Assembly (NCBI RefSeq): GCF_011090165.1
Contig: NZ_JAADJT010000002.1
Location: 62,001-126,000, forward strand
Length of the DNA stretch: 64,000 nt
Reading direction: 5' to 3'
From: Duganella aceris
GTDB taxonomy: Bacteria; Pseudomonadota; Gammaproteobacteria; Burkholderiales; Burkholderiaceae_D
The notes beneath the pieces are model-generated. The model had not been told where the DNA came from. It made no database searches and was given only the letters and a program-made list of their open reading frames with translations. Shown one piece after another: positions 57,515-64,000 of the stretch. Positions within the stretch are counted from its first letter, which is position 1; every line of letters starts with the position of its first letter. The position numbers and the translations under genes are program-made.

Positions 57515-58747
57515 TTATTCCTTTGCAGTGCCGGTCTTGGTCGCGACTGCGGCTACTTTTTCATCTTTTTTGACTTCAGGCTTGGCGGCCAGCGGATCCG
57601 AGTCCATCGCGACGATGGTCGGCGTGATCGGCGCGCCGGGCTTGACGCGCTGCAGGCCGTTGACGACGATCTTCTCGCCCGCCTTCAAGCCATCGCGCAC
57701 CACGCGCAGGCCGTCGATCTGCGGGCCCAGGGTCACAGGGCGGTACTCGGCCTTGTTGTCCTTGCCGACCACGAACACGAACTTGCGATCCTGGTCGGTG
57801 CTGACGGCGCGCTCGTTGATCAGCAGCGCAGGCTTGGCGCCGGTGGAGCCGGACAGCTGCACGCGGGCGAACAGGCCTGGCACCAAAGCACCGTCGGTGT
57901 TGGTGAAGGTGGCGCGCATGCGCACCGAACCGCTGCGTGGATCGAGCTGGTTGTCGACGAATTCCAGCTTGCCCTCGTGCGGGAAGCCGGTTTCGTTGGC
58001 CAAGCCGATCTTCACCGATGCCGGCTTGCCCTGGTGGGCGGCGGCGCCGACGCGCAGATAGGTGTCTTCATCGCCGTCGAACGAGGCGTAGATCTGGTCC
58101 AGCGAGACCACCGAGGTCAGCACCGCCGAAGCGTCGACCAGGTTGCCCAGCGTGATTTCAGCTTTCGAGACGCGGCCGTTGATCGGCGACGTGACCTGGG
58201 TGTAGCTCAGGTTCAGCTTGGCCGATTCGTATTGCGCTTGCGCGGCGCGGGCATCGGCGTCCAGCTGTTTCAGGCTGGACGAACGCTCGTCGTATTCACG
58301 CTGGGCGATGGCTTTGTCGGCCAGCAGTTTCTCGGCGCGGGTCAGTTCCAGCCTGGCCAGGTCGGCCTTGGCGCGGGCCGAACCGGCGGCCGCTTCGGCG
58401 CGGTTGGCTTCAGCCTGGTAAGGACGGGCGTCGATGACGAACAGCGTCTCGCCCTTCTTGACCTGGCTGCCCGGCTTGAAGTTGATCGCGGTGATGAAGC
58501 CGCCGACGCGCGGACGGATCTGCACCTGCTCGATCGCCTCCAGGCGGCCCGAGAACTGCTGGGTTTCAGTGATGGTTTTCTCGACCACGGCGGCGGCCGA
58601 AATCGGCGGGCCGCCCGCGGCAGGTGCTTCGGCTGTCTTGCCGGTCGCTTCTTCGCAACCGGAGAGGCCGAAAACGGCCAGTCCCGCCAGCGCCATAGCG
58701 GCGGCCAGCGGCCGGGCTACGACGGTGAGTTGTTTAATGTTTTTCAT
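57515..58747 (-). CDS. RND efflux periplasmic adaptor (AcrA/MexA-type)
   Basis: A 410-residue membrane-fusion lipoprotein. The signal and lipobox are GLAVFGLSGCEEATG. QFSGRLEAIEQVQIRPRVGG and KKGETLFVIDARPYQ mark the barrel-sandwich domain, followed by an alpha-hairpin rich in Ala/Arg and LSYTQVTSPINGRVSKAEIT. It links the permease and the outer-membrane factor. First gene of the operon; no dedicated TetR repressor lies beside it. Confidence 0.93.
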   Translation of the reverse strand: MKNIKQLTVVARPLAAAMALAGLAVFGLSGCEEATGKTAEAPAAGGPPISAAAVVEKTITETQQFSGRLEAIEQVQIRPRVGGFITAINFKPGSQVKKGETLFVIDARPYQAEANRAEAAAGSARAKADLARLELTRAEKLLADKAIAQREYDERSSSLKQLDADARAAQAQYESAKLNLSYTQVTSPINGRVSKAEITLGNLVDASAVLTSVVSLDQIYASFDGDEDTYLRVGAAAHQGKPASVKIGLANETGFPHEGKLEFVDNQLDPRSGSVRMRATFTNTDGALVPGLFARVQLSGSTGAKPALLINERAVSTDQDRKFVFVVGKDNKAEYRPVTLGPQIDGLRVVRDGLKAGEKIVVNGLQRVKPGAPITPTIVAMDSDPLAAKPEVKKDEKVAAVATKTGTAKE

Positions 58748-58892
58748 GTTAATTCCCTTTTATATGAAAATATTTAATAAAAATGGCGGCACCGGCTACC
58801 CTCAACGAATTGCGAGAAAACACGGTACGAGCGCCCCGCTGGCAAGCCAGTGGGGACGTGACTACGGATACTGCTAAGGGTTCGGGCAAATC

Positions 58893-59762
58893 CTATGAAG
58901 CTGGCGGCGTCTCGGACCGTTCCAGGCCAGTGATGAAGCTGGCGATTTCTCCCAGCGCGTAGCATTTGCACGCGCAATCGTTGCGGGCCCCGGTTTCATG
59001 CAGGGGCGCCGGTGGCATCCGGTTGACGGTGGTTTCCACACCACACGACTTCAACTTGGCGCCATATTCTTCGGCTTCGTCGCGCAGCGGATCGTCTTCG
59101 GTCGACAGGATCAGCGCCGGCGGCAGGTTTTTCAGGCGGCTCGATTGCAGCGGCGACGCGTACGGGTGGGTACGGTCGGCGGCGTTCGGCAGGTAACCGC
59201 GGTAGGCCGCCGCGCAGGCGTCGGCCACGTCCAGCAGTTCCGGCGCCTGCTGGATTTCGCGCATCGAGCAGGTGCTCAGGCCGGGATCGAGCATCGGCAT
59301 GATCAGGATCTGGCCGGCCAGCGCCGGACCGCCGCGATCGCGCGACATCAGCGCGCACACCGCCGCCAGATTGGCGCCGGCTTCGATGCCGGCCACCAGC
59401 AGGCGCTTGCCGCTCCAGCCCAGCTTGCTCTTGTTCTTCTTGGCCCACAACAGCACGGCGTGGGCGTCTTCCACCGCCGCCGGGAACGGGCTGGTGGTGG
59501 CCAGCGTGTAGCCGGCCGCCAGCACCGCCGTCGACTGGTTGGCGTCGGTCAGGTAGCGCAGGAATATGTCGGCGTCGTCCAGGTCGCCGCTGACAAAACC
59601 GCCGGCGTGGAAGAACACCAGCAGCGAGTCGCGCTTGGCGCCGGCGTCGCCGCTGGTGTACAGACGGGCCGGCAGCGGGCCTTCGGCGCCGCGCACTTCC
59701 AGGTCGCGGATCTTCAGCAGATCCGACAAGGGCTGCAAGTCGTCGGCCGGCCGGCTGCTCAT
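58893..59762 (-). CDS. Alpha/beta-hydrolase-fold protein lacking the nucleophile serine
   Basis: A 289-residue protein of the hormone-sensitive-lipase family, from ATG 59762 overlapping the upstream stop (ATGA). The oxyanion block is FHAGGFVSGD (normally HGGG). Where the nucleophile motif GDSAG should be, the sequence reads AGIEAGANLAA, so Ser is replaced by Glu127; the codon is clearly GAA. Acid residue block DDPLRDEAEEYG and a C-terminal His (PLHETG) remain. It is therefore probably not a normal esterase; a binding or pseudoenzyme role is inferred. It lies beside the RND operon. Confidence 0.8.
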   Translation of the reverse strand: MSSRPADDLQPLSDLLKIRDLEVRGAEGPLPARLYTSGDAGAKRDSLLVFFHAGGFVSGDLDDADIFLRYLTDANQSTAVLAAGYTLATTSPFPAAVEDAHAVLLWAKKNKSKLGWSGKRLLVAGIEAGANLAAVCALMSRDRGGPALAGQILIMPMLDPGLSTCSMREIQQAPELLDVADACAAAYRGYLPNAADRTHPYASPLQSSRLKNLPPALILSTEDDPLRDEAEEYGAKLKSCGVETTVNRMPPAPLHETGARNDCACKCYALGEIASFITGLERSETPPAS

Positions 59763-59971
59763 TGACTCACCGTCTGCTCGGCGGACGACAGCAAGGCGGT
59801 GTCGGCGCACGCCACGGTGTCGCCGCTTTCAACCTGCTGGGTCAGGGCACGAAAGCCGCTCACTTCAGCCTTGGCCGTCTGCGAGTAGGCATCGGTATAG
59901 ACGACGCCCGCCAGGGCGACCGAGGTCAGCGCCAGTGCGATCGTTGCAACAATTCCGTCCCGATATTTCAT
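59759..59971 (-). CDS. Small membrane-anchored protein, 70 aa
   Basis: It starts MKYRDGIVATIALALTSVAL, a signal anchor, then a 45-residue soluble tail (SGFRALTQQVESGDTVACAD) with one cysteine. The stop codon overlaps the start of the next gene by 4 bp, implying coupled translation. A GGGACTC segment precedes ATG. No family recognised. The shared transcript with the degenerate hydrolase suggests that the two act together. The divergent LysR gene lies 122 bp away. Confidence 0.65.
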   Translation of the reverse strand: MKYRDGIVATIALALTSVALAGVVYTDAYSQTAKAEVSGFRALTQQVESGDTVACADTALLSSAEQTVSQ

Positions 59972-60061
59972 GATGAGTCCCTTTCCTTCTTTATTTCCAT
60001 GGTGCAGTACAACAATCTTAAACTTGTTCTACAATCGGATAAATAGGGCAATGTTGAATTG

Positions 60062-60083
60062 ATTGTTCAGGATCCTGAACAAT
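60062..60083. promoter_or_regulatory. Perfect 22-bp palindrome before the LysR gene
   Basis: An uninterrupted palindrome with half-site ATTGTTCAGGA lies 10 bp before the LysR start, in the 122-bp divergent region facing the small anchored protein gene. It is an obvious dimer-binding site, probably for LysR autoregulation and for control of the divergent genes. It overlaps the region just upstream of the ribosome site. Confidence 0.65.
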
Positions 60084-60093
60084 AGGACGAAAG

Positions 60094-61053
60094 ATGAATA
60101 AACTTCAAGCGATGGAAGTGTTTGTGCAGGTGGTCGACGCCGGCGGCTTCACGCGCGCCGCCGAAAACATGCAGCTGCCCAAGGCCACCGTCTCGACGCT
60201 GATCCTGTCGCTGGAGACGGCGCTGTCGGTCAAGCTGCTGCACCGGACCACCCGCCATGTCAGCGTCACCGCCGACGGCGCCGCCTATTATGAACGCTGT
60301 CTGCGCATCTTGTCGGATGTGCGCGAGGCCGAGGAATCGCTGTCGCGGACCCGGCTCAGCCCCAGCGGCCGGCTGCGGGTGGACGCGCCGACCGGTTTGT
60401 CCAGCGACGTGCTGGTGCCGGCGCTGCCCGACTTCTTCCAGCGCTACCCGGACATCCAGCTGGAGCTGGGCAGCAGCGACCGCACCGTCGACCTGGTCGA
60501 GGAAGGCGTCGACTGCGCGGTGCGCGGCGGCCAGCTGGTCGACTCCAGCCTGATCGCGCGCCGGGTCGGCATCCTGCACTTCACCACCTGCGCCACGCCG
60601 GAGTATCTGGCGCGCTTCGGCATGCCGGCACATCCGAACGACTTGCTGCGCCATCAATGCGTCAACTATTTTTCCGCGCGTACCGGTAAAATCTTCGACT
60701 GGGACTTTACGCGCGACGGCGAGCGGGTGCAGGTCGCCCTGCCCGGCATGATCGCCCTGAACGATACCAACTCTTATATCGCCGCCGGATTGGCGGGACT
60801 GGGCATCATCCAGATGTCGAACTTTCTGGTGGAACCGATGATCAAGGACGGCCGCTTCACCACCCTGCTCGACGACTGGACCAGCGACCCGCTGCCGATT
60901 CATGTGGTGTATCCACAAAACCGCCACCTGTCGGCCAAGGTACGGGTGTTCGTCGAATGGGTCGCCGAACTGTTTTCCAACCATCCTGGCATGCGCCTGC
61001 CGAAAGCCCCGCCGCCGGCGGCGCGCGCCACATCTTTTGAGGTTGCCATATGA
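60094..61053 (+). CDS. LysR-family transcriptional regulator
   Basis: A 319-residue regulator. The HTH is MEVFVQVVDAGGFTRAAENM, then QLPKATVSTLILSLE. The ligand domain shows GRLRVDAPTGLSSDVLVPAL and VDCAVRGGQLVDSSLIARRV, of the CrgA/AaeR-like group. The last 4 bp overlap the next gene, so the regulator is co-translated with the dehydrogenase. The 22-bp palindrome upstream is a likely operator. Confidence 0.9.
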   Translation: MNKLQAMEVFVQVVDAGGFTRAAENMQLPKATVSTLILSLETALSVKLLHRTTRHVSVTADGAAYYERCLRILSDVREAEESLSRTRLSPSGRLRVDAPTGLSSDVLVPALPDFFQRYPDIQLELGSSDRTVDLVEEGVDCAVRGGQLVDSSLIARRVGILHFTTCATPEYLARFGMPAHPNDLLRHQCVNYFSARTGKIFDWDFTRDGERVQVALPGMIALNDTNSYIAAGLAGLGIIQMSNFLVEPMIKDGRFTTLLDDWTSDPLPIHVVYPQNRHLSAKVRVFVEWVAELFSNHPGMRLPKAPPPAARATSFEVAI

Positions 61054-62018
61054 CCGCAGCACAAGAACCGCACCGCATCGTTTTCCTCGACCGCGACAGC
61101 GTCATCGCGACGATCCGCAAGCCCGCGTTCGCGCACGAGTGGACCGAGTACCCGGCCACGGCGGCGGCCGACGCCGCGCAGCGCTTGCTCGACGCGCGCG
61201 CCAGCATCGCCATCACCAACAAGGTGCCGCTGCGCGCCGCCGACCTGGATCGGTTGCCGGAGCTGAAGCTGATCGCGGTGGCCGCCACCGGCACCGACAT
61301 CGTCGACCTGCAGGCGGCGCGCGAGCGCGGCATCGTGGTGTCGAACATCCGCAACTACGCGGTGCACACGCTGCCCGAGCACACCTTCGCGCTGATCCTG
61401 GCGCTGCGGCGCCAGCTGGTGGCCTACCGCGCCGACATCGAGGCCGGGCTGTGGCAAAAGTCCGAGCGTTTCTGCTTGTTCGGCCATCCGATCTCGGACC
61501 TGGCCGGCAGCCGTTTGGGGCTGGTGGGATATGGCGCGCTGGGCAAATCGGTGGCGCAGATCGCGCGCGCGTTCGGCATGGAGGTGGTGGTCTACAACCG
61601 CTCGCCGGTGGGCGACGAGGGCGTCACGCAGGTGTCGTTCGACGAGGTGCTGGAGACCTCGGACGTCATCAGCCTGCACCTGCCGCTGACCGACAAGACG
61701 CGCAACATGATCAGCGCCAAGGAGTTGATCCGCATGAAGCGCAACGCGCTGCTGATCAACACCGCGCGCGGCGGGCTGGTGGACGAGCAGGCGCTGGCGG
61801 ACGCCTTGCGCGCCGGCGTGATCGCCGGCGCCGGCTTCGACGTGCTGGTGAAGGAACCGCCGCCGGCCGACAACCCGCTGCTCAACCTGCGGCTGCCGAA
61901 CTTCATCCTGACGCCGCACTCGGCCTGGGCCAGCGCGCAGGCGATGCAGGTGCTGGTCGACCAGCTGATCGACAACGTCGAGGCATGGCAGGCCGGCAGC
62001 CCGCGCAACGTCGTTTAA
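61050..62018 (+). CDS. D-2-hydroxyacid dehydrogenase
   Basis: A 322-residue NAD(P)-dependent dehydrogenase. Its catalytic and cofactor motifs are LGLVGYGALGKSVAQIARAF, NTARGGLVDEQALADAL and LTPHSAWASAQ, with the Arg/Glu/His triad in place. It may reduce glyoxylate or hydroxypyruvate-type acids. The start codon overlaps the LysR stop (ATGA), which suggests that the regulator responds to the enzyme's substrate. A palindromic element starts one base after its stop codon. Confidence 0.88.
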   Translation: MTAAQEPHRIVFLDRDSVIATIRKPAFAHEWTEYPATAAADAAQRLLDARASIAITNKVPLRAADLDRLPELKLIAVAATGTDIVDLQAARERGIVVSNIRNYAVHTLPEHTFALILALRRQLVAYRADIEAGLWQKSERFCLFGHPISDLAGSRLGLVGYGALGKSVAQIARAFGMEVVVYNRSPVGDEGVTQVSFDEVLETSDVISLHLPLTDKTRNMISAKELIRMKRNALLINTARGGLVDEQALADALRAGVIAGAGFDVLVKEPPPADNPLLNLRLPNFILTPHSAWASAQAMQVLVDQLIDNVEAWQAGSPRNVV

Positions 62019-62158
62019 GCGGCGGGGTCAAGTCTGACATTCGGACACAAGCGGCGGGGTCAGGTCTGACATTCGGACACGAGCTCTACCGTAGCGCGCT
62101 ACGGTAGAGCTCGTGTCCGAATGTCAGACCTGACCCCGGGTTTATGACCCCGGGTTTA
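62019..62158. repeat. Long palindromic element, copy 2, with duplicated ends
   Basis: An uninterrupted palindrome spans about 62055-62138 (84 bp): outer GGGGTCAGGTCTGACATTC, inner GGACACGAGCTCTACCGTAG, centre GCGC. It is preceded by a near-copy of its left end (62019-62050, differing from 62051-62082 at two bases) and followed by a direct repeat of TGACCCCGGGTTTA (62131-62144 and 62145-62158). It fills the space between the dehydrogenase stop and the convergent lactate dehydrogenase stop. The inner core is shared with copy 1 at 1785-1874. It can fold into a very stable hairpin and could terminate both genes. Confidence 0.85.
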
Positions 62159-63301
62159 GAATGTGCCCGGCAGCAGGATGTTCTTGTCCACCTGACGGAT
62201 ATCGCGCAGGCCGCAGAAAGCCATCGTCAGGTCGGCCTCGTTGCGCAGGATGTCCAGGCACTTGGCCACGCCCTGCTCGCCCATCGCACCCAGGCCGTAC
62301 AGGAACGGCCGGCCGATGTAGACGCCCTTGGCGCCCAGCGCCACCGCCTTGATCACGTCCTGGCCGGAGCGGATGCCGCCGTCCATGTGCACTTCGATCT
62401 GCTTGCCGACCGCATCGACGATGGCCGGCAGCGCGCCGATCGACGATTGCGCGCCGTCCAGCTGGCGGCCGCCGTGGTTGGAGACGATCAGCGCATCGGC
62501 GCCGCTTTCGACGCACAGCCGCGCGTCTTCGGCGTCCATGATGCCCTTGATGATCAGCTTGCCGCCCCAGCGCTGCTTGATCCACTCCACATCCTTCCAC
62601 GACAGGCTCAGATCGAACTGCTGGCTGGTCCACGACGACAGCGACGACATGTCCGACACCGAGGTCGCATGGCCGACGATGTTGCCGAAGCTGCGGCGCG
62701 GCGTGCCCAGCATGCCGAGGCACCAGCGCGGCTTGGTGGCCAGGTTGAGGATGTTGGCGATGGTCAGCTTCGGCGGCGCCGACAGGCCGTTGCGCAGATC
62801 CTTGTGGCGCTGGCCCAGCACCTGCAGGTCCAAGGTCAGCACCAGCGCCGAGCAGCGCGCGGCCTTGGCGCGGTCGATCAGGCGGTTGATGAATTCGCGG
62901 TCCTTCATCACGTACAGCTGGAACCAGAACGGCTTGCTGGTGTGGGCGGCGATGTCTTCGATCGAGCAGATGCTCATCGTCGACAGCGTGAACGGCACGC
63001 CGAATTTTTCGGCGGCCTTGGCGGCGAGGATTTCGCCGTCGGCGTGCTGCATGCCGGTCAGGCCGGTGGGCGCCAGCGCCACCGGCATCGCCACGTCCTG
63101 GCCGATCATGGTCGAGGCCAGCGAGCGGTTCTCCAGGTTGACGGCGACGCGCTGGCGGAACTTGATCTTGCCGAAATCCTCATTGTTGGCGCGGTAGGTG
63201 GATTCGGTCCAGGAACCGGCATCAGCATAATCGTAAAACATGCGCGGCACGCGCTTCTGGGCCAGCACGCGCAGGTCTTCAATGTTGGTGATGATGGTCA
63301 T
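62156..63301 (-). CDS. lldD: FMN-dependent alpha-hydroxy-acid dehydrogenase (LldD-like)
   Basis: A 381-residue TIM barrel from ATG 63301, 7 nt after GGAGG; the GTG at 63307 is too close to the site. Motifs are DYADAGSWTESTYRANNEDF, PVALAPTGLTGMQHADGE, MSICSIEDIA, the catalytic His in IVSNHGGRQLDGAQSS, and HMDGGIRSGQDVIKAVALGA. It oxidises L-lactate or a related 2-hydroxy acid. It is opposite the D-2-hydroxyacid dehydrogenase across the palindrome. The palindrome's terminal repeat supplies part of its stop codon region. Confidence 0.88.
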   Translation of the reverse strand: MTIITNIEDLRVLAQKRVPRMFYDYADAGSWTESTYRANNEDFGKIKFRQRVAVNLENRSLASTMIGQDVAMPVALAPTGLTGMQHADGEILAAKAAEKFGVPFTLSTMSICSIEDIAAHTSKPFWFQLYVMKDREFINRLIDRAKAARCSALVLTLDLQVLGQRHKDLRNGLSAPPKLTIANILNLATKPRWCLGMLGTPRRSFGNIVGHATSVSDMSSLSSWTSQQFDLSLSWKDVEWIKQRWGGKLIIKGIMDAEDARLCVESGADALIVSNHGGRQLDGAQSSIGALPAIVDAVGKQIEVHMDGGIRSGQDVIKAVALGAKGVYIGRPFLYGLGAMGEQGVAKCLDILRNEADLTMAFCGLRDIRQVDKNILLPGTF

Positions 63302-63382
63302 GCACACTCCTCCGTAACAATGGTCGTCAGATCATCGGCCATTTTTGCGGAAATGCCAATAGCATCGTGGGACCGGCGGCGG

Positions 63383-63649
63383 CTAGCGGGCGTGCAGATA
63401 CAGCTGGAACAGCGCATATTGCATGGCGAACTGCAGCGCCGTCGTGGAGATACCGACAGTAATCACCCAATTGCGCAAATTCTGATTCATGCGCTCCAGG
63501 TCTTCCTTGGTGGCGTAATGCGATAGCCGTTCGTCCAAATATCTTTTGGAGACATAGTTTTCGCGTATTTCCTTTACGATCTCCACCAGCGTTTCCATCT
63601 GATACTCCAGCAGCGAGACGCGCAATTCGGTGCTCTTATCATTCGCCAT
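63383..63649 (-). CDS. Small coiled-coil membrane protein, 88 aa
   Basis: The start at 63649 has GGGAGG 5 nt upstream; the longer frame to 63721 lacks a site. MANDKSTELRVSLLEYQMET and VEIVKEIRENYVSKRYLDER form a coiled coil. ATKEDLERMNQNLRN and a C-terminal membrane segment (WVITVGISTTALQFAMQYAL) follow. It resembles small XhlA-like anchored proteins in layout only. Function unknown. Confidence 0.7.
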   Translation of the reverse strand: MANDKSTELRVSLLEYQMETLVEIVKEIRENYVSKRYLDERLSHYATKEDLERMNQNLRNWVITVGISTTALQFAMQYALFQLYLHAR

Positions 63650-63720
63650 GACGCCCTCCCGGTCAAGCGCGAAGTCTATCGTGCGGCGCGGCGGCGGGGC
63701 CTGAGCGAACGCAACACGCA

Positions 63721-63758
63721 AAGAAAAAGGGCCTGAAGATTTCTCTTCAGGCCCTTCT
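63721..63758 (-). terminator. Terminator of the first tRNA-Arg gene
   Basis: AAGGGCCTGAAGA and TCTTCAGGCCCTT form a perfect 13-bp stem around a TTTC loop, followed on the reverse strand by a T-rich run. It lies directly past the 3' end of the tRNA. The same hairpin is repeated at 63940-63969. Confidence 0.85.
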
Positions 63759-63770
63759 ACTTACGAATTT

Positions 63771-63847
63771 TGGTGCGGCTGGCAGGAATTGAACCCACGA
63801 CCCCTTGGTTCGTAGCCAAGTACTCTATCCAGCTGAGCTACAGCCGC
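63771..63847 (-). tRNA. tRNA-Arg(ACG)
   Basis: A 77-nt gene with the 7-bp acceptor stem GCGGCTG pairing with CAGCCGC, D-arm AGCTCAGCTGGATAGAG, anticodon loop CTACGAA (anticodon ACG), T-loop GTTCAATTCC and an encoded CCA end. ACG should be edited to ICG and read CGU/CGC/CGA. A second copy starts at 63984. Confidence 0.95.
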
Positions 63848-63934
63848 GAAAGACAATATTATAGCAGGGGGATATCGAATCAAGAAGGGCAAACAAGAGA
63901 AATATTCAACATTCTTTCCCTTGGCGACCGACAA

Positions 63935-63972
63935 AGAAAAAGGGCCTGAAGATTTCTCTTCAGGCCCTTTCA
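63935..63972 (-). terminator. Terminator of the second tRNA-Arg gene
   Basis: Same 13-bp stem as the hairpin at 63721-63758 (arms at 63940-63952 and 63957-63969), again followed on the reverse strand by T-rich DNA. The sequence from here to the window end repeats the first tRNA 3' flank almost exactly. Confidence 0.85.
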
Positions 63973-63983
63973 CTTACGAATTT

Positions 63984-64000
63984 TGGTGCGGCTGGCAGGA
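63984..64000 (-). tRNA. tRNA-Arg (partial, 3' end only)
   Basis: The final 17 bases repeat the 3' acceptor arm of the upstream tRNA-Arg with its CCA end and the same leader spacing to the terminator. It is cut by the window edge. It is probably another tRNA-Arg(ACG) copy in a tandem array. Confidence 0.8.

Noticed and set aside
63761..63973. 70-codon reverse frame over the tRNA-Arg region
   Set aside because: It reads through the tRNA gene and its leader; a typical false frame on tRNA DNA.

Overview
The window looks like chromosomal DNA of a high-GC betaproteobacterium, most likely Oxalobacteraceae (Duganella/Massilia/Janthinobacterium type). This rests on protein style, a full urease operon, Ku/LigD repair and many c-di-GMP and phytochrome signalling genes. 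The genus is an inference. Nothing looks like a prophage or integrative element. The only mobile-looking sequences are two long related palindromes (1785-1874 and 62019-62158).

Layout. 1-3510: start of a LysR gene, a divergent azoreductase, pirin, palindrome copy 1, a hypothetical gene and an OafA-type acyltransferase. 3521-9353: a DUF1906 glycosidase-like gene with a small coupled partner, divergent from a large winged-helix/nSTAND/TPR protein that is coupled to a small DP-EP-like protein, followed by an AstE/AspA-like hydrolase. 9480-13505: DUF1304, small membrane proteins, ArsR plus Old Yellow Enzyme, and an MBL-fold hydrolase. 13575-18265: a hybrid histidine kinase with duplicated PAS domains, coupled to a bacteriophytochrome kinase. 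18457-24457: a five-gene operon resembling the Fap functional-amyloid system (Gly-rich secreted protein, small secreted protein, FapD-like C39 peptidase, FapE-position protein, FapF-like barrel), with a sigma-54 promoter and its own enhancer-binding regulator. 24629-30898: a PlsC-like acyltransferase and ureDABCEFG plus hupE/ureJ behind a sigma-54 promoter and an NtrC-type site. 31229-35838: two spore-coat-U-like secreted proteins, an epimerase, an OsmC-YcaO fusion and an SDR remnant. 35839-47609: DUF885 protein, REC-PAS-GGDEF-EAL protein, hybrid kinase, SulP transporter, TetR/thiolase pair and a GGDEF protein. 47812-52229: stress-type SDR, Ku and LigD (bacterial end joining). 52390-59971: a small Ala/Lys-rich protein, a tripartite RND pump, an alpha/beta hydrolase lacking its nucleophile serine and a small anchored protein. 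60094-63301: LysR plus D-2-hydroxyacid dehydrogenase, palindrome copy 2 and an L-lactate dehydrogenase-like flavoprotein. 63383-64000: a small coiled-coil membrane protein and tandem tRNA-Arg(ACG) genes.

The strongest candidates for something new are the compact Fap-like operon with its silk-like Gly-rich subunit and sigma-54 control; the nSTAND/DP-EP/DUF1906 locus with a palindromic operator; and the palindromic repeat family sitting directly after stop codons. All function calls come from reading the sequence; no database search was run.
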